From CALZIK01 sp945787635 (lineage in GTDB: Bacteria; Acidobacteriota; Thermoanaerobaculia; Multivoradales; JAHEKO01), in assembly GCA_947259725.1 (NCBI GenBank), contig CAMYNM010000020.1:24668-88667 (forward strand): a stretch of 64,000 nucleotides of DNA, given 5' to 3'. The notes beneath the pieces were generated by a model. That model was not told the origin of the DNA. It made no database searches and saw nothing but the letters and a program-made list of their open reading frames with translations. Shown piece after piece: positions 43,487 to 53,316 of the stretch (the stretch's first letter is position 1; every line of letters begins with the position of its first letter). The position numbers and the translations under genes are program-made.

Positions 43487-44395
43487 ATGAAGGTTGCGAT
43501 CTCCGGCGGTACCGGTCTCATCGGCCGCGCCCTGGCAGCCCGGTTGCTCGGGGCGGGCAAGAGCGTCGTGGTCTTGAGCCGCCGGCCCGCGGCGGTGAAG
43601 GAGCTGCCGGCAGGAGCCCAGGTGTCAGCCTGGGACTGTCGGTCGGCCGGCCAACTCCTGCCCCTCCTCGACGAGGTTGATGCCTTCGTGCATCTCGCGG
43701 GCGAGAACATTGGTGCCGGACGCTGGACCGCCGAGCGAAAGGAGAGAATCCGCGCGAGCCGTGTCGCGTCCACGGTGGCGTTGGTCAAGGCGTTCGAAAC
43801 CTCGCAGGCGCCACCCAGCGTGCTGGTGCAGGGCTCGGCGGTGGGCTTCTACGGCACCGAGGCCGAGGGTGCTGTCGACGAGACCGCTCCGGCTGGCGAT
43901 GACTTCTTGGCCGGTGTCTGTCGGGAGTGGGAGGAGGCGGGAGCCCCGGTTGCGGAGCTGGGCGTGAGGCGGGTGATCGCAAGAACCGGTGTGGTCTTCG
44001 CCGCCGAGGATGGCGCGCTGCCCAGAATCGTGATGCCCTTCCGGCTGTTTGCCGGCGGGCCCGTCGGCCGCGGAGACCAGGTTCTCTCCTGGATTCACCT
44101 GGAGGACGAGGTCGGTGCGATCGCGCACTTGGTCGACGATCAAGGCGCCGAGGGCGCCTTCAACCTGACGGCGCCCGAGCCGGTCACCAATCGACGGCTG
44201 GCGCGGGTGCTCGGCAGGGTGCTCGGCCGGCCGAGTTTCGTGCCGACACCAGCCTTCGCCTTGCGCCTGGCGCTCGGAGAGATGTCCACTCTGGTGCTCG
44301 ACGGCCAGCGCGCGGTGCCCGCGCGCCTGATCGAGCGCGGTTACGAGTTTCGATTCCCGCAGCTCGAGCCGGCGCTTCGGGACTTGCTTTCCTGA
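43487..44395 (+). CDS. TIGR01777 family epimerase-like protein
   Basis: An SDR-superfamily protein of 302 residues related to YfcH and SulA-type plant proteins. It begins with the nucleotide-binding motif VAISGGTGLIGRALAARLL, has VHLAGENIGAGRWTAERKERI, SAVGFYGTEAEG and the C-terminal VLDGQRAVPARLIERGYEF with LEPALRDLL, all diagnostic. Enzymatic activity of the family is unknown. ATG 43487 places the Rossmann motif at the N-terminus; a longer frame overlapping the ABC gene is rejected. A TACGCT hexamer at 43472-43477 ends nine bases before the ATG. Confidence 0.93.
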   Translation: MKVAISGGTGLIGRALAARLLGAGKSVVVLSRRPAAVKELPAGAQVSAWDCRSAGQLLPLLDEVDAFVHLAGENIGAGRWTAERKERIRASRVASTVALVKAFETSQAPPSVLVQGSAVGFYGTEAEGAVDETAPAGDDFLAGVCREWEEAGAPVAELGVRRVIARTGVVFAAEDGALPRIVMPFRLFAGGPVGRGDQVLSWIHLEDEVGAIAHLVDDQGAEGAFNLTAPEPVTNRRLARVLGRVLGRPSFVPTPAFALRLALGEMSTLVLDGQRAVPARLIERGYEFRFPQLEPALRDLLS

Positions 44396-44405
44396 GGGAG
44401 GATCC

Positions 44406-44870
44406 GTGGAGGGAATACGGCAGGGCGACATCCCCGGCGTCCAGCTGAGGCGCCGCCAGCTGGTGCTCGGAATGACGCCCGCGGGACTGTGGCCCCACCT
44501 GGCCGAGCCGGTCAAGTTGAGTCAGTGGCTCGCGGACCGCGTTCGTTCCGAGCCGGGGCCTCCGGTCGTGTTCCGGCTCGAGACCGACCAACCGAACGAC
44601 TCGGCGCGAGAAGAGTACGCCGAAGTCGTCGAGTGGTCTCCGCCGCGAAGGATGGTCCTGGGCTTCCGAGAGCTCCATGCCGACTGGAGGTCGGCCACCT
44701 CGCTGACCCTCGAGTTGCATCCGGTCGCGCAGGGTTGCGAGGTCATGGTTTTCCAGGAGGGCTTCCAGCAGCTTCCACTATCGCTCGGGCTGACCGTCTG
44801 GGAGCGCTCGCGGTTGCGATGGACGGCCGCTTTGGGACGCCTGGCGCAGCTGGCGGAACTGGCTTCCTAG
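44406..44870 (+). CDS. SRPBCC/AHSA1-like domain protein
   Basis: A 154-residue soluble protein with the SRPBCC pattern: QLVLGMTPAGLWPHLAEPVKLSQWL at the start, SAREEYAEVVEWSPPRRMVLGF in the middle strands and EVMVFQEGF, then a C-terminal helix (WERSRLRWTAALGRLAQLAEL). The fold binds hydrophobic ligands; its role here is unknown. GTG 44406 is the start, ten bases after the previous stop and preceded by GAGGGAGGA. Its TAG shares the tetranucleotide CTAG with the stop of the convergent HD gene. Confidence 0.75.
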   Translation: MEGIRQGDIPGVQLRRRQLVLGMTPAGLWPHLAEPVKLSQWLADRVRSEPGPPVVFRLETDQPNDSAREEYAEVVEWSPPRRMVLGFRELHADWRSATSLTLELHPVAQGCEVMVFQEGFQQLPLSLGLTVWERSRLRWTAALGRLAQLAELAS

Positions 44871-46075
44871 CGGCTCCACGCCGCGCCGATGGACGCGGCC
44901 ACCTGGTCGCGAACGTCGGGCGGAGTGTAGACGCGGAACCGTTCGATTCGCGCGAGATGCCGGATGAACTGGCTGGACTCTTCCATCGAGCGCAACGAGC
45001 CGTCGGAGTGGCGCACCAGAACACGAGACTGACCCAGGCGGTGCGGGTCCTTGGCTGAGTTAGAGACCAGCAGCCGATGCTCGCCGAACTGCCGGCGCAC
45101 CTCGGCCAGCAGAGCGGTGAACCGGTCCCGTTCCTCGCGCGTCAGGTGCTCGTCTGTTTCGAAGGCCAACCGGTAGTAGAGACGGTCGACGACCGCCCGC
45201 GCGTGCGGACTGCCGGACTCACGCATCAGCGCCATGGTGGAAACGTCGTCGTGCCCGAGAAAGGTCTTCGCCGCCGACGGCCACTGCCGGTTCTGCTCCG
45301 ACAGCCATTCGTTGAAATGCAGCTCCAGAGCCTTGACGGTGAGGTTGAAGTAGACCTGGGTAAACATGTAGTAGCGGGCCATGACCAGCGCTTCGAGTGC
45401 GTGGACACCTCCTTCTTCGACACCGAGGCCCCAATCGCCGGTTTCAGGGTCTTCTATCGGCTCCATGGTCTCGAGGATCCGGGCGAGGTCGTAATTGCCG
45501 TACCGCACGCCGCAATACAAACTGTCGCGCAACAGATAGTCCATCTTGTCGACATCGAGCTCACCGGAGATCACCTGGGCGCAGAGCCGCCGGCGGGGTT
45601 CCTCGGGTTTGCCCAGCAGCTCGCAAACGTCCTGCGCGGTGATGCCGTCGCCGAAGTCGGCGAAGATTCTGACCACGTCGTCGGTGAGCAGAATGCGCCG
45701 GGTCATTTCCTCATGGTCGATGCCGTCCTCGAAAAGATCCTCGGCCGAATGGCTGAAAGGCGCATGGCCGACGTCGTGCACCAGAGCCGCGACCCGCAAA
45801 AGGCGGCGTTCGACGGAGGATTGTCCCGGTGTCAACAAGTCGGGAGCCTTGGCCGCCAGGGCGTCGTAGACCCGCCCGGCCAGGTGCATGGCGCCGAGAA
45901 CGTGACTGAATCGGCTGTGCTCGGCTCCCGGAAAGACCAGGTAGGCGAATCCGAGCTGATGAATCCAGCGCAGGCGCTGCACCGGCAGGCTATTGATCAG
46001 CGCGTGTTCGAGCGGGTCGGCGTGGATGAAGCCGTGGATCGGATCGCGGTACGAGGCCTGCCGCTGAAGGGTCAC
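44867..46075 (-). CDS. HD-domain phosphohydrolase (SAMHD1/dNTPase-like)
   Basis: A 402-residue cytoplasmic metal-dependent phosphohydrolase. It begins with YRDPIHGFIHADPLEHALI, the start typical of HD hydrolases related to SAMHD1 and EF1143, followed by FPGAEHSRFSHVLGAMHL, the HD dyad at His100-Asp101 in LVHDVGHAPFSHSAED, and GELDVDKMDYLLRDS with the closing Asp. dNTP hydrolysis is the known activity of close families. GTG 46075 gives this start, 11 bases after the symporter stop; the frame continues upstream into the antisense of that gene, so it is not used. Unlike the dGTPase-like protein at 11656, its HD dyad is intact. Confidence 0.88.
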   Translation of the reverse strand: MTLQRQASYRDPIHGFIHADPLEHALINSLPVQRLRWIHQLGFAYLVFPGAEHSRFSHVLGAMHLAGRVYDALAAKAPDLLTPGQSSVERRLLRVAALVHDVGHAPFSHSAEDLFEDGIDHEEMTRRILLTDDVVRIFADFGDGITAQDVCELLGKPEEPRRRLCAQVISGELDVDKMDYLLRDSLYCGVRYGNYDLARILETMEPIEDPETGDWGLGVEEGGVHALEALVMARYYMFTQVYFNLTVKALELHFNEWLSEQNRQWPSAAKTFLGHDDVSTMALMRESGSPHARAVVDRLYYRLAFETDEHLTREERDRFTALLAEVRRQFGEHRLLVSNSAKDPHRLGQSRVLVRHSDGSLRSMEESSQFIRHLARIERFRVYTPPDVRDQVAASIGAAWSR

Positions 46076-46086
46076 CGGCGTTGTGC

Positions 46087-47334
46087 TCAGGCCGCGACAG
46101 CGGTGTCGACCTCTTCGCCTTCTGATTTGGCGATGATCGCTGCGCCGCACGAGTCGCTGAAGATGTTGATCGCGGTACGGTACATGTCCAGTGGCCGATC
46201 GACCGCGAGCATCGCTCCGACGATGACGTCGACCTCGGGTCCGCGCAGGTTGACCGCTTCGAGAACGATGAAAATCACCACCAGACCCGCCGAAGGCACG
46301 GCGGCCGCCCCGATCGAGGCCAGCAGAGCGGTGAGCACCACTACCATCTGCGCTCCGATGGTAAGGTCGACGCCGAGCACCTGCGCGATGAAGAGCACGC
46401 CGGCGCATTCGTAGAGCGCGGTCCCGTCCATGTTGATCGTGGCGCCCATCGGCAACACGAACGACGAGATGCGATTGGAGACCCCTACCTTCTTCTCGAC
46501 GTTCGAGATCGTCACCGGCAGGGTCGCGGCAGATGAGCTCGTCGAAAACGCCATGAGGAGGGCATCCATCATGTTGCGAAAATGGATCTGCGGTTTGATG
46601 CGGCCGAGCAGGATCAGAATCAGCGGCAGGGTTACGAACAGATGCACGGTCAGGCTGATCGCGATGGTCAGCATGTACATGCCCAGCGCCCGGAAGGACT
46701 CGAGCCCGGACGTTCCGACGAGCCGCGTGATCAGCCCGAACACTCCGAGCGGCAAGAACACGATGATCCCGGCGGTGAGCTTCATCATCGCCTGAAACCC
46801 CGCGTCGAAGACCTCGACCAGCACCGTTCGGGGCTTTTCGGGGAGGTGCGCGAGTGCCATCCCGAACACGATGCAGAAGAAGATCACCGAGAGCATCTTC
46901 GACTCGGAGGCGGCGCCGAAGAAGTTCTCCGGCACGACGTCGAGCAAGACGTCGATTGGGGAGCTCGGAGCCGCCAACTCGGGTAGCGTGGCTTGCTGGG
47001 CGCTGCCCATATTGGCGCCCACGCCGGGCTTGATGAGGTTGACCGCGAACAGACCAGCCAGGATGGCCAGGGCGCTGGTCAGAACGTAGTAGCCCAGCGT
47101 TTTGCCGAAGAGGCGCCCCAGATCCCGTCCACCGCCGATCGAGGCCACTCCTGACACGATCGAAGTGATGATCAGCGGCACGATGATCATCTTGAGCAAC
47201 GAGATGAACAGCGTGCCGAGCCAGCCGACCTTGCCGACCACTGCTTCGCCGCCCGCGAGGCCGGTGGCGATGCCGACGGCCATGGCGATCAGGATCTGCC
47301 AGTGCAGCTTCCTGTACCAGCGTTGATTTTCCAT
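46087..47334 (-). CDS. Dicarboxylate/amino acid:cation symporter (DAACS family)
   Basis: A 415-residue inner-membrane symporter related to GltP and DctA. It shows the start WQILIAMAVGIATGLAGG, ISLLKMIIVPLIITSIVSG for helices 2-3, the hairpin-1 serine motif STSSSAATLPVTISNVEK, the NMDGTALYE substrate/Na-binding motif, and HP2-like ASIGAAAVPSAGLVVIFIVLE. It carries glutamate, aspartate or C4 dicarboxylates with Na+ or H+. It is the first gene of a two-gene unit with the HD hydrolase. Confidence 0.95.
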   Translation of the reverse strand: MENQRWYRKLHWQILIAMAVGIATGLAGGEAVVGKVGWLGTLFISLLKMIIVPLIITSIVSGVASIGGGRDLGRLFGKTLGYYVLTSALAILAGLFAVNLIKPGVGANMGSAQQATLPELAAPSSPIDVLLDVVPENFFGAASESKMLSVIFFCIVFGMALAHLPEKPRTVLVEVFDAGFQAMMKLTAGIIVFLPLGVFGLITRLVGTSGLESFRALGMYMLTIAISLTVHLFVTLPLILILLGRIKPQIHFRNMMDALLMAFSTSSSAATLPVTISNVEKKVGVSNRISSFVLPMGATINMDGTALYECAGVLFIAQVLGVDLTIGAQMVVVLTALLASIGAAAVPSAGLVVIFIVLEAVNLRGPEVDVIVGAMLAVDRPLDMYRTAINIFSDSCGAAIIAKSEGEEVDTAVAA

Positions 47335-47449
47335 TCGCGGTCAGACCCTACGGCAAGCGCGGGGCGGTTGCAAACGGGTTCGGAGTCGGGAGGAGGGAGC
47401 GCCTCAGCGCCGCGCGAACGGCGGGCGCGCTCGATTGGGCGCGGCCGAG

Positions 47450-47608
47450 CTAGCCACTCTTGGAGGACGCCTTATCCGCATCTGCGTCGTCGCCCTCTTG
47501 GGAGCTTCCGCATTTGGGGCAGGCAGCGTCGTTCTTACCGAGGTCGTAGTACTTGGTGCCGCAACTCGGGCATTCGTGTTTGGATCCAAGTTCGATTGTG
47601 GCTGACAT
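47450..47608 (-). CDS. 52-residue zinc-ribbon protein (TIGR02300-like)
   Basis: A short gene from ATG 47608. The product starts MSATIELGSKHECPSCGTKY, then YYDLGKNDAACPKCG, giving two CxxC pairs for one zinc; the YYDL segment between the pairs matches the FYDL proteins annotated as TIGR02300. An acidic Asp/Ala/Lys/Ser tail follows. GAGGGG lies six bases before the ATG. Codon use is biased to G/C at third positions as in neighbouring genes. Function of the family is unknown. It is separated from the symporter by 115 bases with no evident feature. Confidence 0.75.
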   Translation of the reverse strand: MSATIELGSKHECPSCGTKYYDLGKNDAACPKCGSSQEGDDADADKASSKSG

Positions 47609-47755
47609 CGGCTACCCCTCGCTGCCTGTGGAGCGGGAAGGTAGCATTCGCCCCAGGGGGTGTCAAGGTGGCCCGGCCCCGTGAGCGCGCAAAGGCCCCA
47701 CGGCGTTCTTGGGAGCCGGTCGGCCAGCCTGGGGTGACCCCAGAGGCGCGGGCTC

Positions 47756-47821
47756 TCAGTCCGACCAGAGGAAGCCGGTGAGAAAGTTGATGAGGTCGGA
47801 AACGTTGAGAATGGTGAACAT
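47756..47821 (-). CDS. Possible 21-residue hydrophobic micropeptide
   Basis: ATG 47821 opens a 21-codon frame ending in TGA. The product starts MFTILNVSDLINFLTGFLW and ends with Ser-Asp, hydrophobic enough for one membrane helix. AAGGGAG lies nine bases upstream of the ATG, one of the clearer ribosome sites in the window. The hairpin CTGGGGT-G-ACCCCAG at 47729-47743 lies 13 bases after the stop, without a T tract. Evidence is the ribosome site plus composition; no homology can be checked here. Confidence 0.35.
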   Translation of the reverse strand: MFTILNVSDLINFLTGFLWSD

Positions 47822-48120
47822 GTCGCTTACTCCCTTCTAGAGGCTCAGGGGAACCTTGTGTTCCGTCTCTTGGAATAGAGCAGGCTCTGTGCCAGCCATT
47901 TCTTTTCCTTGACTGAAACGGAAAGAACTGAAAACAGGACACTTACGCTCAGAGCGAAGCGGCGGTGCGGTTTCAAAAACGGTTGCGAGCAGGAGTAGGC
48001 GCCACTTTTTCGGCGAAAGCGACCAAAGAAGCGGCGGGCCGGGATCTTGCAGAACGGAGCCTTGCCGCGCTCTGGGGGAGCGGTTAGGATGAGCGCCCCC
48101 CGGTTCGCGGCCGAGGAACC
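47822..48120. other. Non-coding stretch before lolA
   Basis: About 300 bases in which I see no gene, tRNA or clear repeat. It is less GC-rich than its surroundings near 47900-47945. TAGGAT at 48084-48089 may be the -10 element for lolA. Confidence 0.4.
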
Positions 48121-48858
48121 ATGCATCGAATCCTCTCCATTTTCGGCCTCCTGTCGCTCGCCTTGGGGTCGGTGGGCTACTGCGGAGAGCTGTCCGCCGA
48201 GGCCGGCGCCAGTCCGTTCGATCGGAGTCTGTCCCCGTCCCAGCGCCTCGAAGCGCTCGCCGAGAGGGTTCGCCTGGCGCACGAGTCGCTCGAAACGTTG
48301 GAAGCGGACTTCTCCCAGGTCAAGGAGAGCGGCTTGCTTCTGGAGCCGGACCGCGCGAGCGGGCAGTTCTCGTACAGCGCCCCGGACAAGGTCCGCTGGG
48401 AGTATCTGAATCCGGATCCGATCTCGCTGGTCATCGCCGACAGCACGATGACCACCTGGTATCACGATATCGGTCAGGTCGAACAGGCAGCCGTAGGAGC
48501 TCAGGCCGATCGCGTCCTGCGCTATCTGGGCGCCGGAACGTCGCTCGACAGACTGTTGGAGTACTTCACCGTCACTCTGCGGGTGGCTCCCGAGGAAGAC
48601 GAGCCCTTGAAACTCAAGCTCTCCCCTCGGTTCGAGCGGGTCGCCAAGCGGATTCGAGAGATGGAGCTGTGGCTCGATCCGGATCTGTTCCTGCCGGTCC
48701 GCCTTCGCTACGTGGAGGGTGACGGAGACGTGACCGAGTACCGATTCGCGAACTTCCGCAGGAACGAGGGCATCGAGGCGAGTCGGTTCGAGCTCGAGTG
48801 GCCCGAAGAGGTCGAGGTCAGGCTGATTCGCCTCAACGGCCGCGCCGGGGCTCCCTGA
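48121..48858 (+). CDS. lolA: Outer-membrane lipoprotein carrier protein LolA
   Basis: A periplasmic chaperone that ferries lipoproteins from the inner to the outer membrane. The 245-residue precursor has a signal peptide (ILSIFGLLSLALGSVGYCG). The mature part shows the LolA pattern: LETLEADFSQVKESGLLLEP, ASGQFSYSAPDKVRWEYLNPDP, then ISLVIADSTMTTWYHD and a late YRFANFRRNEGI. It is longer than the E. coli protein because of an N-terminal linker and the 115-135 region. Its presence supports an outer membrane and matches the many lipoproteins encoded nearby. Confidence 0.9.
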   Translation: MHRILSIFGLLSLALGSVGYCGELSAEAGASPFDRSLSPSQRLEALAERVRLAHESLETLEADFSQVKESGLLLEPDRASGQFSYSAPDKVRWEYLNPDPISLVIADSTMTTWYHDIGQVEQAAVGAQADRVLRYLGAGTSLDRLLEYFTVTLRVAPEEDEPLKLKLSPRFERVAKRIREMELWLDPDLFLPVRLRYVEGDGDVTEYRFANFRRNEGIEASRFELEWPEEVEVRLIRLNGRAGAP

Positions 48859-48909
48859 AGCCGCCGAAACCCGCTGCCCCTCTGAGCTCCTGAGCGCCAC
48901 CCGAACTGA

Positions 48910-50052
<1,143 letters not shown>

Positions 50053-50060
50053 GTTTCTCG

Positions 50061-50363
50061 ATGCTTGCTCTTGCCCAGGCGGCGGCCCAGCCGAGCCCGT
50101 TCCTGCAACTGGTACCGATCGTCCTTATCTTCGGTATCTTCTATTTTCTGCTGATCGCGCCGATGCGCAAGCGCCAGAAGGCGCTTCAGCGCATGATCGA
50201 GGAGCTTGAGAAGGGAGACCGGGTGGTCACCTCGGGCGGCCTGCACGGAGAGGTCGCCGCTCTGGTTGGCAACGCCGTCCTGCTCAAGGTGGCCGACAAC
50301 ATCAAGGTCAAGGTTTCGAAGTCGGCGATCGCTGCGCTGCAGGAATCGGAGAGCGACGGCTGA
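50061..50363 (+). CDS. yajC: Preprotein translocase subunit YajC
   Basis: A 100-residue inner-membrane protein that associates with SecDF. One helix, FLQLVPIVLIFGIFYFLLI, is followed by PMRKRQKALQRMIEELEKGD and the family signature VVTSGGLHGEVAAL. ATG 50061 is preferred; a TTG at 50049 overlapping the tgt stop is possible. secD begins 2 bases after its stop codon. Confidence 0.95.
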   Translation: MLALAQAAAQPSPFLQLVPIVLIFGIFYFLLIAPMRKRQKALQRMIEELEKGDRVVTSGGLHGEVAALVGNAVLLKVADNIKVKVSKSAIAALQESESDG

Positions 50364-50365
50364 AT

Positions 50366-51940
50366 ATGAAGAAGGGGCTACTCTGGAAGGGGCTGCTGAT
50401 CGGCGCGATAGTGCTCGTGGGCGCGCTTTCGGCCTATCCCCTGCAGGAGAAGATCAAGCTTGGCCTCGACCTGCGCGGCGGAACCTATCTGGTGCTTCGG
50501 GTCGAGGTCGAAGATGCGCTCGGCGCCGAGACCGACAAGGACACCGCTCGACTGGTGCAGGAGCTTCGCGATCGGAGCGTCGCTACCGCCAGCGCGACCA
50601 GAACCTCTTCGACGGAATTCGATCTGCTGGGCGTCGGTACCGATCGATCGAGCGACATCTCGGAGATCGCCGAGGAGTTCCTGCCCGGATGGGACTACCA
50701 GCGGCGCGCGGACCGCGTCGGGTTCAGAATGAAGCCGCAGAACGAGAGCACGATCGCGAACCAGTCGGTCAAGCAGGCGCTCGAGACCATCAGGAACCGG
50801 GTCGACGCGTTCGGCGTCTCCGAGCCCACCATTCAACGCCAGGGGCTCGAGGGCAACCGCATCGTGGTTCAGCTGCCGGGTGTCGACGATCCGGAGCGGG
50901 TCAAGAAACTCATCAAGAACACGGCGTTCCTGGACTTTCGCCTGGTGGCGTTTCCGCCCGACGGCGGGGGAGTCCAGTCGCGCGAGCAGATCCTCGGCAA
51001 CTACGGCGGCAGCCTGCCCGATGACGTCGAGATTCTCGAGGGCCCGATTCGCGACAGCAGCGGCGACCTCGTCGGCGTCCAGTACTACGGAGTCGAGAAG
51101 CGCTCGGTGATCACCGGCAGGGATCTGAAGGACGCGCGGCCGGGACTGGGCGACTTCAATCAACCGATCGTCAACTTCTTCCTGACCCACGACGGCGGCA
51201 AGAGATTCGGAGAGATCACTGGCGACAACATCGGGCGCGGTCTGGCGATCGTTCTCGACGGCAAGGTGCGCTCTGCACCGACTATTCGGGCGAAGATCAG
51301 CGATAGCGGGATGATCGAGGGCTCGTTTACCCGCCAAGAGGTAGAGGACCTATCTACCGTGCTCAAGTCGGGTGCTCTGCCGGCGGCGATCACCTATCTC
51401 GAGGAGCGCACTGTGGGGCCGTCCCTCGGACAGGACTCCATCGACCAGGGGCTCAAGGCGGGCCTCCTGGGAATGGCTCTGGTGGTCTTGACGATGTTCG
51501 TGGTCTACAAGGCCACCGGAATGAACGCGATTGTGGCCCTGGCGCTCAACATCATCCTGATATTCGGCGCCCTGGCCTACTTCGGCGCCACGTTGACCCT
51601 GCCTGGAATCGCCGGCATCGTTCTCACCATCGGCATGGCCGTGGACGCCAACGTGCTCGTCTTCGAGCGGATTCGCGAAGAGCTGAGGCACGGCAGGACG
51701 GTCAAGTCGGCCATCGACGCCGGTTTCGGCAAGGCGCTCTCTTCGGTTCTTGATGCCAACATCACGACCTTGCTCGCGGCGCTTTTCCTCTTCCAGTTCG
51801 GAACCGGGCCGATTCGGGGCTTCGCGGTCACGCTATCGGTCGGCATCTTCGCGTCGCTGTTCTCGGCGATCTTCGTCAGCAGGTGGCTCTTCGACCTCAT
51901 TCTTTCCCGCCGCCAGCGAGTGGACCGTCTCTCGATCTGA
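50366..51940 (+). CDS. secD: Protein-export membrane protein SecD
   Basis: Uses the proton gradient to pull preproteins out of the Sec channel. The 524-residue protein has helix 1 (WKGLLIGAIVLVGALSAYP), the D1 motif LGLDLRGGTYLVLRVE, a periplasmic domain of about 300 residues (RVDAFGVSEPTIQRQG), GKVRSAPTIRAKISDSGMIEG, and five C-terminal helices including LTLPGIAGIVLTIGMAVDAN and VLVFERIREELRHG. ATG 50366 follows yajC by two bases. secF lies 30 bases downstream. Confidence 0.97.
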   Translation: MKKGLLWKGLLIGAIVLVGALSAYPLQEKIKLGLDLRGGTYLVLRVEVEDALGAETDKDTARLVQELRDRSVATASATRTSSTEFDLLGVGTDRSSDISEIAEEFLPGWDYQRRADRVGFRMKPQNESTIANQSVKQALETIRNRVDAFGVSEPTIQRQGLEGNRIVVQLPGVDDPERVKKLIKNTAFLDFRLVAFPPDGGGVQSREQILGNYGGSLPDDVEILEGPIRDSSGDLVGVQYYGVEKRSVITGRDLKDARPGLGDFNQPIVNFFLTHDGGKRFGEITGDNIGRGLAIVLDGKVRSAPTIRAKISDSGMIEGSFTRQEVEDLSTVLKSGALPAAITYLEERTVGPSLGQDSIDQGLKAGLLGMALVVLTMFVVYKATGMNAIVALALNIILIFGALAYFGATLTLPGIAGIVLTIGMAVDANVLVFERIREELRHGRTVKSAIDAGFGKALSSVLDANITTLLAALFLFQFGTGPIRGFAVTLSVGIFASLFSAIFVSRWLFDLILSRRQRVDRLSI

Positions 51941-51970
51941 GGAACCGACGGCTCTTTCGAAGGACACGAG

Positions 51971-53167
51971 ATGCAGTTTTTCGCCGATTCGAAAATCCAG
52001 TTCATGCGCTACCGGCGTTTCTGGGTGATTTTCTCGTTCGCGCTGTTGCTGCTGGCGACGGTCGAGATCTTCGTCAAGAAGCTCAACCTGGGCATCGACT
52101 TCGCCGGCGGGACGCAGCTGACCCTGAAGCTCGCGGAAGCGGCCGAGATTGAGACGCTGCGCTCGATCGTGGCCGCGGCCGGCGTGCCCGACGCTGTGAT
52201 CCAGCGCTTCGGCGTCGCCGGCGCCAACGAGGTCCTGATCAAGACGCCTTTGGTCGAAGGGTCGGAAGAGGGAAGCCAGGCGCTGGTCATCGAGGCGCTC
52301 AACCAAGAGATCGACAACCTGGGCGCGGGGCTCGACCTCAACCGTGTCGGTCGCGAGGCGGTCTCGGCGTTTCTGCTCGAGCGCGATCCTGACGGGCGGG
52401 TGCCTGAGGCGGTCGACCCCGCGGCCCTCGCGGATCCGGATCCCTACGGCCCGGTCGCGGACGCGATCCTCGACCTGCGGCGCGAAGAAGGCCTGATTGC
52501 CGGCTGGGAGCAGGTGTCGGCACTCCCCCAGGTGACTCCGCAGGCGCTGGCGGCGCTCGAAAACGGCGCCCGGCTGGGGAAGCTCTCCCTGCTCGGCGCC
52601 GAGAACGTCGGGCCCCAGATCGGATCCGAGCTGCGCAAGAAGGGGCTTCTCGCGATCCTTTCGTCCATGCTCGGGATGCTCATCTACATCTGGTTTCGGT
52701 TCGAGCTTCGCTTTGGCGTCGGAGCGCTGGTCGCGGTTGTTCATGACGTGTTCATTACCGTCGGCCTCTACGCCTTCGCGGGCTTCGAGTTCAACCTGAC
52801 CACGATTGCCGCGTTCCTGACCTTGGTGGGCTATTCGGTCAACGACACGGTCGTGGTCTTTGATCGGGTCCGGGAGAATCTCAGACGGTCGAAGAGCCTG
52901 GACCTGGAAGAGACCATGAACCTGAGCATCAACCAGACGCTCTCGCGGACCGTGCTGACATCCGGCACCACTCTCCTGGTGGTGGGCTCGATTCTGGTTC
53001 TCGGCGGAGACGTGCTGCGGGGATTCGCGTTCATCCTGACCATCGGGGTGATCGTCGGGACCTACTCGTCGATCTACATCGCCAGCCCGTTCGCCCTGCT
53101 TTGGGAAAACTGGTTCGGACGCGGTTCGCGCGCGCGCCGGCAGGGCGCTCGCGCCGCTTCGGCCTGA
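51971..53167 (+). CDS. secF: Protein-export membrane protein SecF, with enlarged periplasmic domain
   Basis: SecF pairs with SecD. It has helix 1 near 17-35, LGIDFAGGTQLTLKL, and in the second half GPQIGSELRKKGLLAI at ~214, VGYSVNDTVVVFDRVREN and TSGTTLLVVGSILVLGG. At 398 residues it is about 80-90 longer than typical SecF; the extra residues (~115-205, Asp/Ala/Glu-rich: DPAALADPDPYGPVADAIL) sit in the first periplasmic domain before helix 2. The insert keeps the local codon bias, so it is not a recent insertion. GAGATG precedes ATG 51971 weakly. Confidence 0.95.
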   Translation: MQFFADSKIQFMRYRRFWVIFSFALLLLATVEIFVKKLNLGIDFAGGTQLTLKLAEAAEIETLRSIVAAAGVPDAVIQRFGVAGANEVLIKTPLVEGSEEGSQALVIEALNQEIDNLGAGLDLNRVGREAVSAFLLERDPDGRVPEAVDPAALADPDPYGPVADAILDLRREEGLIAGWEQVSALPQVTPQALAALENGARLGKLSLLGAENVGPQIGSELRKKGLLAILSSMLGMLIYIWFRFELRFGVGALVAVVHDVFITVGLYAFAGFEFNLTTIAAFLTLVGYSVNDTVVVFDRVRENLRRSKSLDLEETMNLSINQTLSRTVLTSGTTLLVVGSILVLGGDVLRGFAFILTIGVIVGTYSSIYIASPFALLWENWFGRGSRARRQGARAASA

Positions 53168-53241
53168 GAGCCCCCCGAAGCTTCCCCGGTCGGCCTCCAG
53201 GGGTCGCAGCCGGCCCTCGCGGATTGTGGCGCCGGCCAACC

Positions 53242-53247
53242 TATAAT
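53242..53247 (+). promoter_or_regulatory. Probable -10 (TATAAT) for relA/spoT
   Basis: Perfect TATAAT, 70 bases before ATG 53317, within a 149-base gap after secF. The -35 region is poor (GCGGAT at optimal distance). Confidence 0.45.
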
Positions 53248-53316
53248 CTCGGTGTGGCGGGCGCACGCTCCGGGTCGATCCGGGAAGCGGTCGCGGGCCG
53301 CTGACGCCGAGTGACA

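Noticed and set aside
45077..46414. 445-codon plus frame opposite the HD hydrolase
   Set aside because: Crosses the boundary of two well-supported minus genes and is not protein-like.
47729..47743. CTGGGGT-G-ACCCCAG hairpin as a terminator
   Set aside because: The loop would be very tight and no T tract follows on either strand, so it was not listed as a terminator.
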